Shown here piece after piece: positions 21,591 to 33,284 of a stretch of DNA of 64,000 bases (positions within the stretch are counted from its first letter, which is position 1; each line of letters starts with the position of its first letter). Origin of the DNA: Henricia sp. BOLD:AAB3569 (lineage: Eukaryota > Echinodermata > Asteroidea > Spinulosida > Echinasteridae). Below the pieces are notes generated by a model, which worked only from the letters and a program-made list of their open reading frames with translations, did not search any database and had not been told where the DNA came from. The DNA lies in the NCBI GenBank assembly GCA_037783545.1, contig JBBELK010000459.1:682001-746000 (forward strand). Reading direction: 5' to 3'. A program made the position numbers and the translations under genes.

Positions 21591-21768
21591 GAGAAACAAC
21601 TGCAATACCGTGATTTGAGACCGCTAGTTGGCTTCATAGCTCAATTGGTAGGGCGTCTGCACATTAAGCAGAAGGTCCGTGATTCGAATCCCGGTGGAGC
21701 CAAGTTGCTTTTCACTGCATCCAGATTTTCCAAAATCATTGACATTTGTCCACTTTTGAAAATTTAAG
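21591..21768 (+). repeat. tRNA-like dispersed repeat copy 1 (tRNA part 21630-21702)
   Basis: The tRNA-like part is 73 nt: GGCTTCA/TGGAGCC acceptor (seven pairs, one G-U), D arm GCTC/GGGC, anticodon stem TCTGC/GCAGA with loop ACATTAA (triplet ATT, position 33 is C, not U), B box GATTCGAATCC. The T stem has three mismatches. Flanks on both sides (AACTGCAATACCGTGATTTG and CACTGCATCCAGATTTTCC) are shared with 44423-44603, so this is a repeat unit of about 175 bp rather than a lone tRNA gene. Confidence 0.7.
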
Positions 21769-21877
21769 GTGACATCGAGATATTCACATAACAGCTTCAT
21801 TATGCATGACTGGATAAAGCTGCTGTGTGCTGAAAATTCACACTGTCAGATAGATTGGTTTTGTTTTCCTTAATATA

Positions 21878-22974
21878 CAGGGTGTCCCATAAAAAATGAA
21901 ACCGAGATTTATCGATGTTTAATCATACTTTAATCTCAACCTTGAATAATAAATGACACATATTTGGAAAGCTTAGTTCCTCATCTTTCATTTGATACCA
22001 CTCATATGATACATACTTCATGCATGAATGAATAAAGACAATATGAAGCAGGGCTACCAAAAAGTCGTTTGCACAATGATACCTGAAGTTCAAAGAAATA
22101 ATCACATTTCTAAAAAGTTCATTTCCTGCCCTTTCGTATGATACCTCAGTCAGGAAAAATGAGCCAGGGATGACAGAGATATCCTGCATTTAAATATGGA
22201 TTGAATTTCCATGTTTTTTTAAAATCATTCTTTTTTTTTTTCACACCTGACCGATTTTTTGCATGAATGGATTCAGAGATGGTCACTTGTGCATTAAAAA
22301 CGTGCGTGTTGAAACCCCTGAAATGCATAGTTCCGACCTGTCAATCAAGCCGAACCCGCCGACCAATCACAACAGAGCTAGCAGACGGCGCCCACATGGG
22401 TCAAAGTGATGCAATCATTACACAATCACGCGATTTTCTGCCCATACAGTTTGTATGTTGTACGCGCCAGTGACCGAGTGAATTTTGGTTTCAATGTCGG
22501 GCGATTCGCTGTTCAAAGGTAGGAAAGCGCATTTTTATGAATATATGTCATCCCTGCATTACTAGCCCTTCGCTCAGTGTGTGCTACGGTAACTGTCGAC
22601 CCTAAAACATAAATACCTTTGAGTTTTCTCCAATGAATCTGTGCTTTCCATGCCGAGTCCCGTTGCTTTGTACGTGGTGTCGCCATTTTTTTTGCGATGG
22701 CTTGTGAGCACATAGCAACAATATCTAAGGGGCGGGGTTAACTGGGCAATCTCGGAACTATGCATTCAGGTATCGTTGTGCAAACGACTTTTTGGTAGCC
22801 CTGCTTCATATTGTCTTTATTCATTCATGCATGAAGTATGTATCATAAGAGTGGTATCAAATGAAAGATGAGGAACTAAGCTTTCCAAATATGTGTCATT
22901 TATTATTCAAGATTGAGATTAAAGTATGATTAAACATCAATAAATCTCAGTTTCGTTTTTTCTGGGACACCCTG
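21878..22974. mobile_element. Tc1/mariner-like long-TIR element (CAGGGTGTCCC ends)
   Basis: 1097 bp flanked by TA (21876-21877 and 22975-22976). The ends read CAGGGTGTCCCATAAAAAAT and its near complement, with inverted arms of about 210 bp that pair through GCAGGGCTACCAAAAAGTCG. No transposase is present. The interior is occupied by a second TIR element at 22324-22764. Confidence 0.85.
22324..22764. mobile_element. TIR element family J, nested
   Basis: Left end TGCATAGTTCCGACCTG, right end CTCGGAACTATGCA. Body words GCCGACCAATCACAACAGAG and TAGCAGACGGCGCCC also occur at 2817-2900. No ORF of note. Confidence 0.7.
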
Positions 22975-22976
22975 TA

Positions 22977-23794
22977 CATTCATTTCTTGATATGGAATCT
23001 TGTGATGCCTACATGTACTAATAACTTTAATAAAAACTAACCATAGGTGCGTGCAAAAAAAATAAATAAAAAAACCTTTTTCAGGGGGAGGGGGGGTTTA
23101 CTGTAAAAATGGCTGCTGCACAAAACACACCAAGACAAAAAAATACTGATGGATCGTCCAACTAGCAAGCCATCCGGCCAACAGCCAATAGCACCTATTG
23201 CATTGTGGGACACGGTGCGTGGACGAGAGCTCTCTTGTTATTCCAAACGGCCAATTTTGCCCGTGGAGATGTTTTTCTTTTTTTGAGAAAAGAAAAATCA
23301 ATATTGCCTACCGAAAGAGGTGACAGCGATGACATTTTACGCAGGACGTTGAATCGACTTCAGGCATTCTTTTTTTAAAAACCCATCTGCATATCGCCGT
23401 CCAAATTGTAATTTTTTTTGTCTGTCAGATTTGGCTTGCATTATCTCCACAGTTGGCTCGGTTGGGCAAAAATCCATATGTGAACATTTTCCTTTACTAA
23501 TTTGACCAGGTAAATTACCCGGAGGCTATTTAAATTGACTTTTTTAGACAATAACAAAGGCAGGCTTAGGACTTCAATCAATTGTGACTTCTAGAATTTT
23601 TTTAAAATGTTTTTACGAAAGATTTACATGTCCTCTTAAACTACTGAAAAATAAAATGTTCACATCAAATTAACATTAAAAAGATGTTTTTTTGCTGTTC
23701 CTTCCTTTAAAAACTCTAAACATGAATTATTTTTATTGTTGGGTTTTGTATTTAAAATATATAAAGGAGAGCTCATTCAGATATTTACAGATAG
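22977..23794. other. Unassigned stretch
   Basis: AT-rich with homopolymer runs; no supported feature. Confidence 0.35.
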
Positions 23795-24060
23795 AAGATC
23801 ATGTAAAATTACCTTCTAATGGAAGAAAAAAAACCCCAAAATTGCAATCTCCAATTTGGATGTGGAAGCAAAAAAGTTGGTGTAATCACTGCCCTGCTGT
23901 ATGTAACATAATAAGCTAGTTTACAAAATATTGGTGGTTTTTGACAATATCCTTCAAAATATACAGATTGACAGCAAAAATTTCAGAATGGTAATGAGAA
24001 AAATATGACGAATGATATGGTATCAAAATCTCAACACCCATATAAAAAAATATGGATTTT
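23795..24060 (-). repeat. Family E fragment, inverted
   Basis: TCCAATTTGGATGTGGAAGC, GTTGGTGTAATCACTGC and ATGGTATCAAAATCTCAACA are family E body words in reverse orientation. Neither end is present. Confidence 0.7.
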
Positions 24061-24825
24061 TAGTGTTGGGGGAGGGGTTTGTATTTAAAATACTTAAGTT
24101 CCATAAAAAAATGTAGGCATAATTGTAATAAGTTTATCTTCTGTACATATTTGTTTTATCCAGGAGGTCAAAAGATAAAAGTATTTAATTCACCTTAATT
24201 GCTCTTTTTTGTTGGTTTAACCTAAAACTACAAATGAAACACTTGATTTTTATCTCATCGAATATTGACAACATCAAAATTATCGTTGAAATTCCGATGT
24301 TTGTTTGCAAGGTTGAGTTGCGTTGGCCCCGAGATAGATTGAAGATAATCAGACTGGGGTTTGTGTTAAAATCAGACAGGACATTGGTAAGATTTTAGCC
24401 TCAAGGTCGTATACAACTTGTTTTTCAACTGATTTCACCTATTCTCAGAACTGACCTAATCAGGGGTGGATTGTTTCGGACTCGTCCTTTTCTTCAAACA
24501 AATTTGTTGTCTTGTTGAGTTGTTGTCTTCTGTAGGTGATTGAAGACATAATCTATAACCGAAGGGCCCACCTGTTTGTGTGTTAGTATTCAGTCTTTAA
24601 CAGGTCTTTTGCAGATCTACATAGGCCTATGCAGAGCTCCTTTTGGTAATCAAGGGAATATTTTTCTACAAATGCTTTCATGTTCTCTCAAAATAGACGA
24701 AATAACTTTAACCTGTTCCAAGAAAATAACTTAAGCCCCAGAAAGGTAGGAGAATCTGACAACATACATACATGTACAATGTAGCATTCTATAAACTCCT
24801 TGAACAAATTCTCTGCTTACTTGAC
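24061..24825. other. Mostly unassigned; contains one dispersed repeat
   Basis: 24685-24780 (GAAATAACTTTAACCTGTTC to ATAACTTAAGCCCC) recurs at 56960 and, weaker, at 32166. The rest shows no feature. Confidence 0.4.
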
Positions 24826-25012
24826 TGCATTGGACTTTTCTGGGAAAACTTACCCGAGACAATGGGTATGTACTTTCCAATTTTTAGTCCAGTGCGGACA
24901 GCCTAGGACTTTTTCCTCTCAGTTAATTTTCCTGAGTCCAGCGGTTACTTTTCCTGGCCAACTACTGCCCAACTACTGCCCAGGAAAATTGACCTGGTAA
25001 CTTTTTCCGCGA
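24826..25012. mobile_element. Self-reiterating element, GCATTGGACTTTT type, copy 1
   Basis: Reiterates CTGCATTGGACTTTTC, AGTCCAGTGCGGACAG, TTTTCCTGGCC and GGAAAATTGACC. The longer relative is at 56532-56944, where the same words occur in inverted pairs. It is non-coding. Confidence 0.55.
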
Positions 25013-25021
25013 CGATAATTC

Positions 25022-25135
25022 CATGTGGCTAAAATTTCTACAAAACAGTTTATCAAAATTATTCTTTATTTTTGTAATGCCGTTGTTCCTGTTGTTAAAC
25101 GTTTTCCAATCATGTAATCTGTCTTTAATATTCAA
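25022..25135 (+). repeat. Family V right-hand block, copy 3
   Basis: TGTGGCTAAAATTTCTACAA to TTTTCCAATCATGTAATCTG, matching 21027-21130. Confidence 0.65.
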
Positions 25136-25271
25136 TAATATCATGGGCCTTATGGCATGGCAATTTTTAATTTACAGATTTACCATCTGTCTATTTGTAA
25201 TGAGCCGTGTTCGTGTGCAAATATCCAGCACAATGGAGTTGGTTGTTTGCATAATGTCTCGGAAATCTTCC

Positions 25272-25870
25272 AAAGGCCTTTTCACACTACAGCCTCTCAA
25301 CCTGGGTTGAACTCGACTAGGGGTGAACACCGAGACCGCCCCCGGTTGAAATCCAAATGTTCAACCCGGCAATCAACCCCGCATCGTTTTACACTTTTTT
25401 CGCTCAAACCGCGTTTATCTCGCTCCGGGGTGAGTTCAACCCTGAGTTGAACAAGGAGGATTCACACTTGTACAATGCTAATCTGGGGCGAGTGATAATC
25501 AAGCGTTGGCGCATGCGTAAGTGCTGTCCCCTCCTGGAAAAAGTTCAAATTTTCGACTTCATCATCGCTTTTCTGCCCTGTCGTTCTTCTTTGCTGCTTG
25601 CGCCATTATTTCACAAAGAAAAGTGCAAAAGTGAATGACAGATGATGTAAAAAAAAATAGCCTCTCAAAATGGACGCTCTTATCTGTGCACGTTTTCATG
25701 TGTACGTGCAGCACGTTGCCGCTTCATGTACCTGCATGCAAATTATATAACCAATGGTAAAAGTGCACACAAGCGGCAATAATCTCAACCAGGGGCGAAC
25801 TCAACCCTGCTCGTTTCACACTACCGTTTTCAACCCGGGGCGAGAGTTTCAACTTTGGGTGAAATATTGC
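25272..25870. mobile_element. Self-reiterating element, TTCAACCCGGG type
   Basis: Begins AAAGGCCTTTTCACACTACA. The body repeats CAACCCTGGGTTGAAC, TTCAACCCGG and GGGGCGAACTCAACC in both orientations. TTTCACACTACCG at 25827 marks the other side. The exact right terminus is unclear. Confidence 0.6.
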
Positions 25871-25955
25871 AATTTCCCTAATGTAACGATTTATTAAGAT
25901 TTCACATTTTCAAATTTAGTATTAATTTTTCCCGGGCCTTTTTACCTTGCATATA

Positions 25956-26566
25956 CACTCGACCAAAAAAGTTCTGTCACCAGTAAGACATTTGTAGATA
26001 TTTATTATTAAATTGGATTTAATGTAGAAAAATAATATATCAAATTTTAGCTGAACATATCACTCAAAGGAATAGAGCTCAACGGAGTCCATGATGGCAA
26101 GCTTCACGGAACAGGAATGCAACAAAGGAGTGTGGGATCAGAATGAAAAACACAAAAAACAACGATGTCAACTTTATTGCACTCAAGCAAGGGGAGTTAC
26201 AGTTCAGTATTTTGCTTCCACCATACCTAATGCAATGGCACGATTCAGATTGGACAATTTAACCATTTTGATTTGGATGTTTTTCACAAGACATTGATAA
26301 ATCCAAACTCACTTAAACATTTCCTAATTGTCTACACACAAATTGCCCAAATCACAAGTTGCATTGTTCTTTGGTGTTTTTCATTCTGACCCCACTCCTT
26401 TGTTGCATTTCTGTTCAGTGAAGCTTGCCATCATGGACTCGTTGAGCTCTATTCCTTTGAGGGATATGTTCAGCTAAAATTTGATATTATTTTCCTGCAT
26501 TAAATCCAATTTAATAATAAATATCTATAAATGTCTTACTGGTGACAGAGCTTTTTTGGTCGAGTG
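25956..26566. mobile_element. Long-TIR foldback element with TA duplication
   Basis: Flanked by TA (25954-25955 and 26567-26568). Ends CACTCGACCAAAAAAG and complement. The arms, about 195 bp, pair through GGAATAGAGCTCAACG/CGTTGAGCTCTATTCC-type sequence, with a spacer of about 210 bp. The minus and plus ORFs across the arms are not coding. A Tc1/mariner-type origin is likely from the TA site. Confidence 0.85.
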
Positions 26567-26576
26567 TATATCAGAG

Positions 26577-26697
26577 GTGCTTGCTTCCCAAAAATGGCCG
26601 TAGAAGAGCAGGAGCTCAGAGCGGGCACTTTATGCAAAGTGGTGCACCCTCATGCTCTTACGAAAGCTGATGCAGTCAGCTTTGCCACAAGATAAAG
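26577..26697 (+). pseudogene. Exon-like segment, copy 1 (frame-shifted)
   Basis: Near-identical over about 105 bp to 29306-29426, including ATGGCC, GCGGGCACTTTATGCAAAGT and the donor-like end GATAAAG|GTACATA. It lacks two bases relative to copy 2, so the ATG 26594 frame stops after 33 codons. The foldback element at 25956-26566 ends immediately upstream. Confidence 0.4.
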
Positions 26698-27367
26698 GTA
26701 CATACACACTATATACCACAAGTGGTGTTTATTCAGTAAACATAATACCCAGTAAAACTTGAACCAAAATCAGGTCAACATCATAATGCCGATATTTGGG
26801 AGGTGGAGTCTGCCGCTGGCCTGTACATGTATATTGACTCTTTAAGGTTAACTGATTTGACATTTACAATTTTTACAAATGCCTAGATTACGGGGGCGGC
26901 CATTTTCATGATGTTTGACATGGAGTTGAGAGCAAACATTTATGTTCTTACAAAACTATGGGGCAGTTCTTTTCACTGTATTGGAGTACAGCTGCAGAGT
27001 TCAAAGTCTTTTGAGAAAGAAAATGGCGTAGCTTTTCGCTGAATCAGATGAATAGAGGCATGGATACTGTGGAGAGTTTCTGTACAACTACAATTATGAA
27101 AAAATGTAATTTCCGGGTTTTTTTCTTCAATTTTGCTATTTTCTCTGCCAATGGCAAAATTATGTTTATTTTAAAACAAACTTTTTTCACATTTTTGGAC
27201 AGCCTAAACATTAAAAATTTATCGAAACATGTTTTTTATTTGCAAACGTTTTCAACAAAGGAGGGTTTTGAAATGTTTGTGTAAGTGGCAAGGCCAGTTT
27301 TCTTGAAAAATTACTCAGCCATAACAAAATTAAACAACCAAACTTGACATGAGAGGAAATACCAATG
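26698..27367. other. Unassigned stretch
   Basis: AT-rich; no feature supported. Confidence 0.35.
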
Positions 27368-27440
27368 TGCCTTATAGCTCAGCTGGTGGAGCATCTGCCC
27401 GGTGAGTCAGAGGTCTCGGGTTCGAATCCCGATAAGGCCA
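27368..27440 (+). repeat. tRNA-like sequence (degenerate)
   Basis: 73 nt. Acceptor TGCCTTA/TAAGGCC pairs 6 of 7; D arm GCTC/GAGC is perfect; T arm TCGGG/CCCGA with TTCGAAT is perfect. The anticodon stem TCTGC/GTCAG does not pair and the loop is CCGGTGA (position 33 is C). A and B boxes are intact, so pol III transcription is possible, but it is not a plausible decoding tRNA. Confidence 0.65.
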
Positions 27441-27948
27441 TTACGATTTTTATCTCATTTCATGTTTGGTTGTTTCATTTGAATGGTGATTCGGCACCAT
27501 ACCAGATGTTGCGTTCTATAAAAAATGGTAAGTTTTTACTACAATTTCTACCAATTCAGGAACGCAAATAAATTTTGTATCAATGGAAAGCTCATCATGT
27601 GCAGTTATATCCATGGCATTGCACTTGAACTTGCCTGAATACAATGTGCTGGGCCAAATTGCTGTGACAAGACAACCCGTCCGTCTCCCCGCAAAAATCT
27701 AAAGATGGGGGACATTTCTCATTTTGCCGTGACAAGTCAAATTTATCAAAATTTGTCAATTATTTTTCAAGACTTTTTCAAGAATGTTATTATTTTATTA
27801 CAATTTGGCCAATATTTGAACAGAATTTTATCAGCTTTCAGAAATGTTTCACAATTTTATGGTACTCGAACACCCCAATCCCCAAAAAATTCCGCAAAAT
27901 CAGACCCTGGGATCCGAATATAAAACTGTATAATGCGGACTTTTTCAG
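27441..27948. other. Unassigned stretch
   Basis: No feature seen between the tRNA-like sequence and the exon candidate. Confidence 0.35.
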
Positions 27949-28122
27949 TTTACTCAAGGCTTCAGAACGTGACGCGAGCCATTTCCGCACACGAATCTCC
28001 TCCAAGTGCTGCGCCAATAAAACAAACTTCCGCCCAAAATGAATATGAGAATTTCAAGCCCATTTATCGTGAGCTGTCCGAGACTAGAAATAATTGGTGT
28101 TTATTCAGACTTGCCAATGCTG
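27949..28122 (+). CDS. Candidate internal exon, 174 nt, unknown protein
   Basis: Acceptor GCGGACTTTTTCAG|TTTAC and donor AATGCTG|GTGAGT are both strong. The phase-1/phase-1 frame is open and reads YSRLQNVTRAISAHE, then a Glu/Asn-rich end ELSETRNNWCLFRLANA. Balanced residue use and matched splice phases support an exon on the same strand as 15409-16440. No domain is recognised and continuity with that gene is not shown. Confidence 0.4.
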
Positions 28123-28232
28123 GTGAGTGGTTTGGATGATAAAGTGCTTTTTATCTTTCGACATTAGAATGTTCTCAAGTTATACATTTACATTTTTCCA
28201 AACCTGTTTCAGGTTTTGGAATGCTTAGTACA

Positions 28233-29003
28233 GGCCTTTTCACACTATTAACGTTCGACCCGTGTCGAAATCTACACGGTTCCACCCCGTGTAGACTTAT
28301 TAAAATTTCAACATGGGTCCAATCGACTACGTTTTCACACTAATGCTACACAGGCATTTTTTCTACACGTGTAATGTTTCGACCCGTGTATCGTGCTATC
28401 GTTTCACACTACACACACACGACCGGCCGTCAACACGGGTCAAATCGGAAAATCCCACACATTGCATTGTGGCGAGTCATCTGATTCTCCAAATATTGCT
28501 ATTTCTTGTTGTTCCATCGAGCTAGTTTTGGATAGAATTGTCAGCCCAAATGGCCAACATATAGCAGCTACCTCCTCTTCACTCCATGTCAGCCTTTTGT
28601 CTGATTTCAGGCCCGATTTATCAGACATATTAAAGAACAAAGTTGTAATACGTTTAGCACGGTAACAAATATGTACACGAACTGGACTGAATAACGCGCA
28701 AAAAAAGCGAAACCCATGCTTGTTTGTTCGTTGAAAAACAGCATTTACTTGTAGTACAGTGCGATGCTGCCATGCTCCAAAATCTACACGGGTTCAAACT
28801 TAACCCAGAGGCATTCAAACTGTGGTTTTCAACACGTATCAAACTTCTCTACACGGGTCGAGAGTTCTCAACCCACCTCCCGAGGTGGGTTAGTTTCAAC
28901 ACGGGTCGAGCGCTCTACACGGGTTAGTGCCGTGTTGAAATGTTGTAGTGTGAACCCGTACCCGTGTACAACCCGGAAATTTTGTCATAGTATCAAAAGG
29001 CCT
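28233..29003. mobile_element. Self-reiterating TIR element, ACACGGGTCGA type
   Basis: Left end AGGCCTTTTCACACTATTAA, right end GTCATAGTATCAAAAGGCCT (complement). At least a dozen degenerate CTACACGGGT / TCAACACGGGTCGA / CGACCCGTGT words fill the first 200 and last 250 bp. Non-coding; a G-to-A pair (AACATGGGTC) marks decay. Confidence 0.8.
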
Positions 29004-29305
29004 TGCACTGCAGTAAAATAGAATGGTAAAAAAATTTGGCTCAAAAAATGAATGCAATCTTCAGTGAACTTGTGGATAACAAGGCACCGATCGGCCAATC
29101 ACTTTAGAATTACTTTCAAGACTGTTCCACTTTAGAGATTTCCTCCAGTCCTAAGAGGACCTGCTTGAACAAAGTGATTCCCACAGTAATAAAATGTGAC
29201 ATTTTCTGTTTCTGGGAGAATCCTGCAGTTAAGGGCTCTCAGAAAACCCATTTTGTTGGGTTTTCAACCTGATTAAGCCTGTGTGAAATTAACTGATCTC
29301 TGAAG

Positions 29306-29426
29306 GTACGCCTCTCAAAAATGGCCTTAGAAGTGCAGGAGCTCAGGGCGGGCACTTTATGCAAAGTGGCTCATCCTCAGTGGCTCTTACGGAAGCTGAT
29401 GCAGTCAGCCTTGCCACAAGATAAAG
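29306..29426 (+). CDS. Candidate exon, copy 2 of a duplicated segment
   Basis: Possible acceptor ATCTCTGAAG|GTACGCC (weak pyrimidine tract) and donor GATAAAG|GTACATA. The phase-0 entry frame reads VRLSKMALEVQELRAG, then CKVAHPQWLLRKLMQS, 40 codons plus one base. ATG 29321 could instead be a start. The entry phase is compatible with the donor at 16440. The protein is not recognised. Alternatively this and 26577-26697 are a non-coding repeat. Confidence 0.35.
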
Positions 29427-29598
29427 GTACATAGTCATAATACTGACTTTTGAAATATTTACAATCTTTTAGTCTCCTCAGTCGTTCTGTTGTTTCTTTT
29501 ATTGTTTATTCTTTCATAATCTGTAGGCCATAAACTTTAAATAGGCCAACATTATATCTTAATTTGGTTGATTTAACTTTCCAATCATCAGATATTAC

Positions 29599-30122
29599 TT
29601 AAAGGCCCTGTAGATGATCTGTTTTTGAGCGATTCTGCGAATAAAACCATTATAAATCAAAAGAAAGACATCAACAAACTCATCCGAAGAAATTTCAGCT
29701 TTGTCAAATTTACCACGTTTAAAAAAAAACATGAAAATCCATATGCGTTTTCCTGGTCTTAGCGGGGTGTTTCAAATATTCGTTCTCAGTTGATTGGGTA
29801 CTGTGTGGCTTGCGTCATGCACTCTGTGGCGCACATCATATACTGCGTGTACTAAATCGTGTTGGAACACGCACACGCAGTACACAGCGCCCATGCATTT
29901 TGGACCGCGTAAATGCGAACCAAAAATAAGTAAATCATTTGCAAACGATCTAAATATTTTCATATTTACGGATTATTTTCTGGTAAAATTATATCATTTT
30001 AAGCGGAAAGCTTTCATTGGGTAGTTGCTATTAATTCATCAATCTTTACTTTCAGAACTTTTCTCCTGTAAACTTGTCGATTACTTTTTGGGGTCATTGC
30101 AAATGATACACTGGGCCTTTAA
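29599..30122 (-). mobile_element. TTAA-AGG MITE family B copy 2 (inverted)
   Basis: TTAA (29599), AGGCCCTGTAGATGATCTG at the left; GCAAATGATACACTGGGCCT and TTAA (30119-30122) at the right. 524 bp. Full-length relative of 17848-18409. Confidence 0.9.
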
Positions 30123-30689
30123 TTTAGACACAACTTTTGAACAAAAGTTATACAGCTATAGTGTCCAAGCATGCCTATAGGACCATGGAGGAAGGACAGG
30201 TCTGCAGTCCATCGCCATTGTGTACAAGAATGACAAGTAAACAAGCTGACCTCATGACTGTGGGCTTAACTGTGAACCTGCATGTGTTAAAAAACCAAAC
30301 ACAATACCTACAGGGTTAGTCTGATAATCCGATTTAAAAGTCAGTTTCATTGGAAATCATAGACCAAATAATACAATGACTGCATACATATAGGCTTGAT
30401 TATCATAGCTACCCGATTATGCAGCTTATTTTTATCACCAGCTGGATATAAAAGATATTCAGAAAGGCGACAAACAAGGGCGACAAACAATAAAGGGCGA
30501 CAAACAAGGGTGACCTGCAGGTGAAATATTTTTCTACCTTGTATTGTTGGCAAGAACACAAAATTATAATTCACTGTGAGCAGGTTATTCTGTGTCATAT
30601 CACCCAATAGGTTAATGAAGCCTATATAACTATGTACATGTATGTTCGGATTTTGATGAAACTTGGTGATTGGGATCTCACAAATTTCT
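30123..30689. other. Unassigned; short tandem GGGCGACAAACAA
   Basis: GGCGACAAACAAGGGCGACA (30469) is repeated about three times to 30515. Otherwise no feature. Confidence 0.4.
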
Positions 30690-30845
30690 ATGCATGTAAT
30701 ACCCTTTTCCCGCTACAAACTGCTCAACCTGGAGATTTGCCGTCCCGAGTTATGTTCCCATTTGTTTCGTTAACCCGGAGTTTTGCAAAACCTGGGGCGA
30801 GCTTGCCCTGGGTTAGCGCAGTGCAGTTTCCCACTAGACGCGGGT
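30690..30845. repeat. Self-reiterating element fragment, TTTCCCACTAGAC type
   Basis: CCCTTTTCCCGCTACAAACT at the left and GCAGTTTCCCACTAGACG at the right, with CAACCTGGAG, AACCCGGAG and CCTGGGGCGAGC words between. The end word recurs as GTCTAGTGGAAAAATGC at 62415. Confidence 0.5.
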
Positions 30846-33284
30846 ATATCTGTATACAGGGACTAGAGGAACGGAAATGTACAAACATCTTATTCCGATT
30901 TTCGAGTAGTCCCATCGAGTTGTTACTGAACTTTGTCCATCAACCAGGCCTGGATGAGGAGCTTTATTTTTTCTTCTTTCCACACGTTTGTCCTCTCTTT
31001 TCGTTATGAATTGAGATTCAGAACTACAAATTTTGGGAGGACAAATTATAATTTGGAAGATGAGCACAATTGACCGAAGTATTTTGTAGGATCAAATTTG
31101 TGATGTGGTTTTCCAAATTAAGCACAAACGTGTCCAAAAATGCCCAAGAGATTGATCATTTTTATTTGGTCACATTTAGAATAGACAAAAAGCTAGGCAA
31201 TGTGTATACGAAGTCCGACTTGAGAACTGCTAAAATTAAGTTTTTGGAAGTTTTTTATTTAATTTATTTATTTTATTTTTTGGGGGTGGGGAGGGGGGTA
31301 ATAGTGACCCTTCTCATTACTTCTGGAATGCTTCAATTCATCACACAAATCTTTCACATAAAAAATGAATACACTTGAGTAAAAGTGATTGTCTTTTTCT
31401 ACTGATATTTAAAATAATAATTAAATTAAGATGAGACCCACTGTAGCATCTACTAATATTCAAATTAGTAGCAATTGCACATCCATTCTCTGCATAGATT
31501 TCCGATCCTCTTCTTAAGCTGCCATCGCAATCTAAGCATCTTTTATTCCTTTTATTCCCTCTTTCCTCTCATCATATTTAGTTTCTAGCCTCTAATTTGG
31601 CCCAGTTGTCCCTCGATGAAGCCAAATCCATCAAAAAATGGACAAATCAAGTGATTTCTACCTCAGATGTCCCCATGCCCCATGCTCCCTTGTGTTAATA
31701 CCCCAGCATGAAGAGAAAAAAAATGAAAGTATAAGCAGCATACTTATTTCCCCCTCTTTCTTTCACGGAATTCCCAGGCCAATGTCGAAATTGTGGTATT
31801 GGCGGAGCACAATTAAGGTGATCTTGCGTCCATGCCTAGAGGGGCTTCATTCCCACGCTGACGTCATCGACGTGTCAGCGCGGCTGGGCCGTGGCTTGTT
31901 AGAGGCCCGTTATTGAAGTTTGCTGCACGACTGGCCTGAGACCCTCTGGAATTCTTTCGTTATTAAGTACTTCACTTCAAGGATATGCACATTTTCTAAG
32001 CTTTACTTTTGCATTTTTTGTAAATATATATTTTTTTGTTCTGGCATTGTGAGCCAGGTGAATTATCAATTTGAAATCCGGAGTTTATCCTACAGATTTA
32101 GATGCAGATGGGCATTTTGGCAACACGGACAATATTTCCCAGAAAATACCTTTGTTTGGTCTCAAAATAAAAGAAATAAGTTTCAGTTGTTCTGAAGAGA
32201 TAACTTAGGCCCAAAAAGAGTTACAAATAGTGTGACAACATGCCTTTCTGAAAACCCTGTGTACAAATGTCCAATATACGCTCGTAACCGGGACGGCCTA
32301 AAATGTAACAAGGGTCTCGGTGCTTTCTTTTGTGATAGATTTTGCAATGAAAAGACGCGTGACGTTAATGGTAATCTGAAATTCGTCGATATTTTGTCGT
32401 GACATCTCTTGAAATTTTGTATCTTAATCTTTAATTTTTAAGATGGTCATAAAAGTGTTAAAAACAAGAAGAAGAAAAAATGACTTACATGCAATTCGCA
32501 CAGGAAAGAGCTGAACAGCCATGGACCTTTCACAAGGCCATTGAAATTTACAGCTTACAGAACATGTTTTTAAATTTGTGTTATTGTACCACGCACCACA
32601 TAAACAAGTTACACATGGGTCAAAGGTTGGCAGCATGTGACCCAGAAGCTGACATTGCCTATCAAGAAATGTTACAACTGAATGCCTAGAATATATTTTG
32701 TAATTTGTACCACCGTACCGTGCACCACTTAAACAAGTTACACAAGGGACATTGTCTATCTAGTGAATGTTACGAATGAAGTGAAACTAGCTTATGTTTT
32801 GGGACGACAATTTGACCCCCAGAAACACCAAAGCATTTTTTGTCAAACATTTTATTTTTTTACATTCAAACAAGACATTTTAAAGAAATATATTGCATCA
32901 TCCTTTGTCTACTTTTGGTCAACATTTACATATCTTTTCATCAGTTTTGTGGACGCCTTTTGTCACCCAAAATTGCAGTTACTAGGACAGCATGTACATC
33001 AATTCGTTCATGCTTATACTTTCATGATTTTTATCATTTCCTAAATTCAATTACATTTGCAAGAAATTCAGGCATCAAAAAGATTTTTATCGGTAGTTGG
33101 CAAGATTTTTAGAAGATAAGTAAACATAGGCCCTATTGCTGTTTAATATTTCTAGACCGTTGGAAATATCAGCTATCGGGCTTTTTTTATGACAAAAGGC
33201 ATTTTGTAGGAAAAGATGAAAATTCTCTTTTAGAAGGTGGGCGCCAGTGCACTACTGGTAAATAAAGCTCTTGCTGGCTTGTTC
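30846..33284. other. Long largely unassigned stretch with one weak exon candidate
   Basis: At 31778-31817 a strong acceptor (CCCCCTCTTTCTTTCACGGA ending TTCCCAG) precedes 40 nt ending AAG|GTGATC. Entered in phase 1 it would follow the 29306-29426 exon as GQCRNCGIGGAQL. TGACGTCA sits at 31859. At 32166-32260 is a decayed copy of the GATAACTTAAGCCC repeat. At 32574-32790 a roughly 110-bp segment (ACCACATAAACAAGTTACAC) is imperfectly duplicated. Confidence 0.35.

Noticed and set aside
21630..21702. Functional tRNA-Asn gene
   Set aside because: C at position 33, a mismatched T stem and flanks shared with 44423-44603 point to a repeat.
26091..26297. 68-codon ORF in the TA-flanked foldback
   Set aside because: It lies in the inverted arm and spacer; no transposase motif and no similarity to the other arm's frames.
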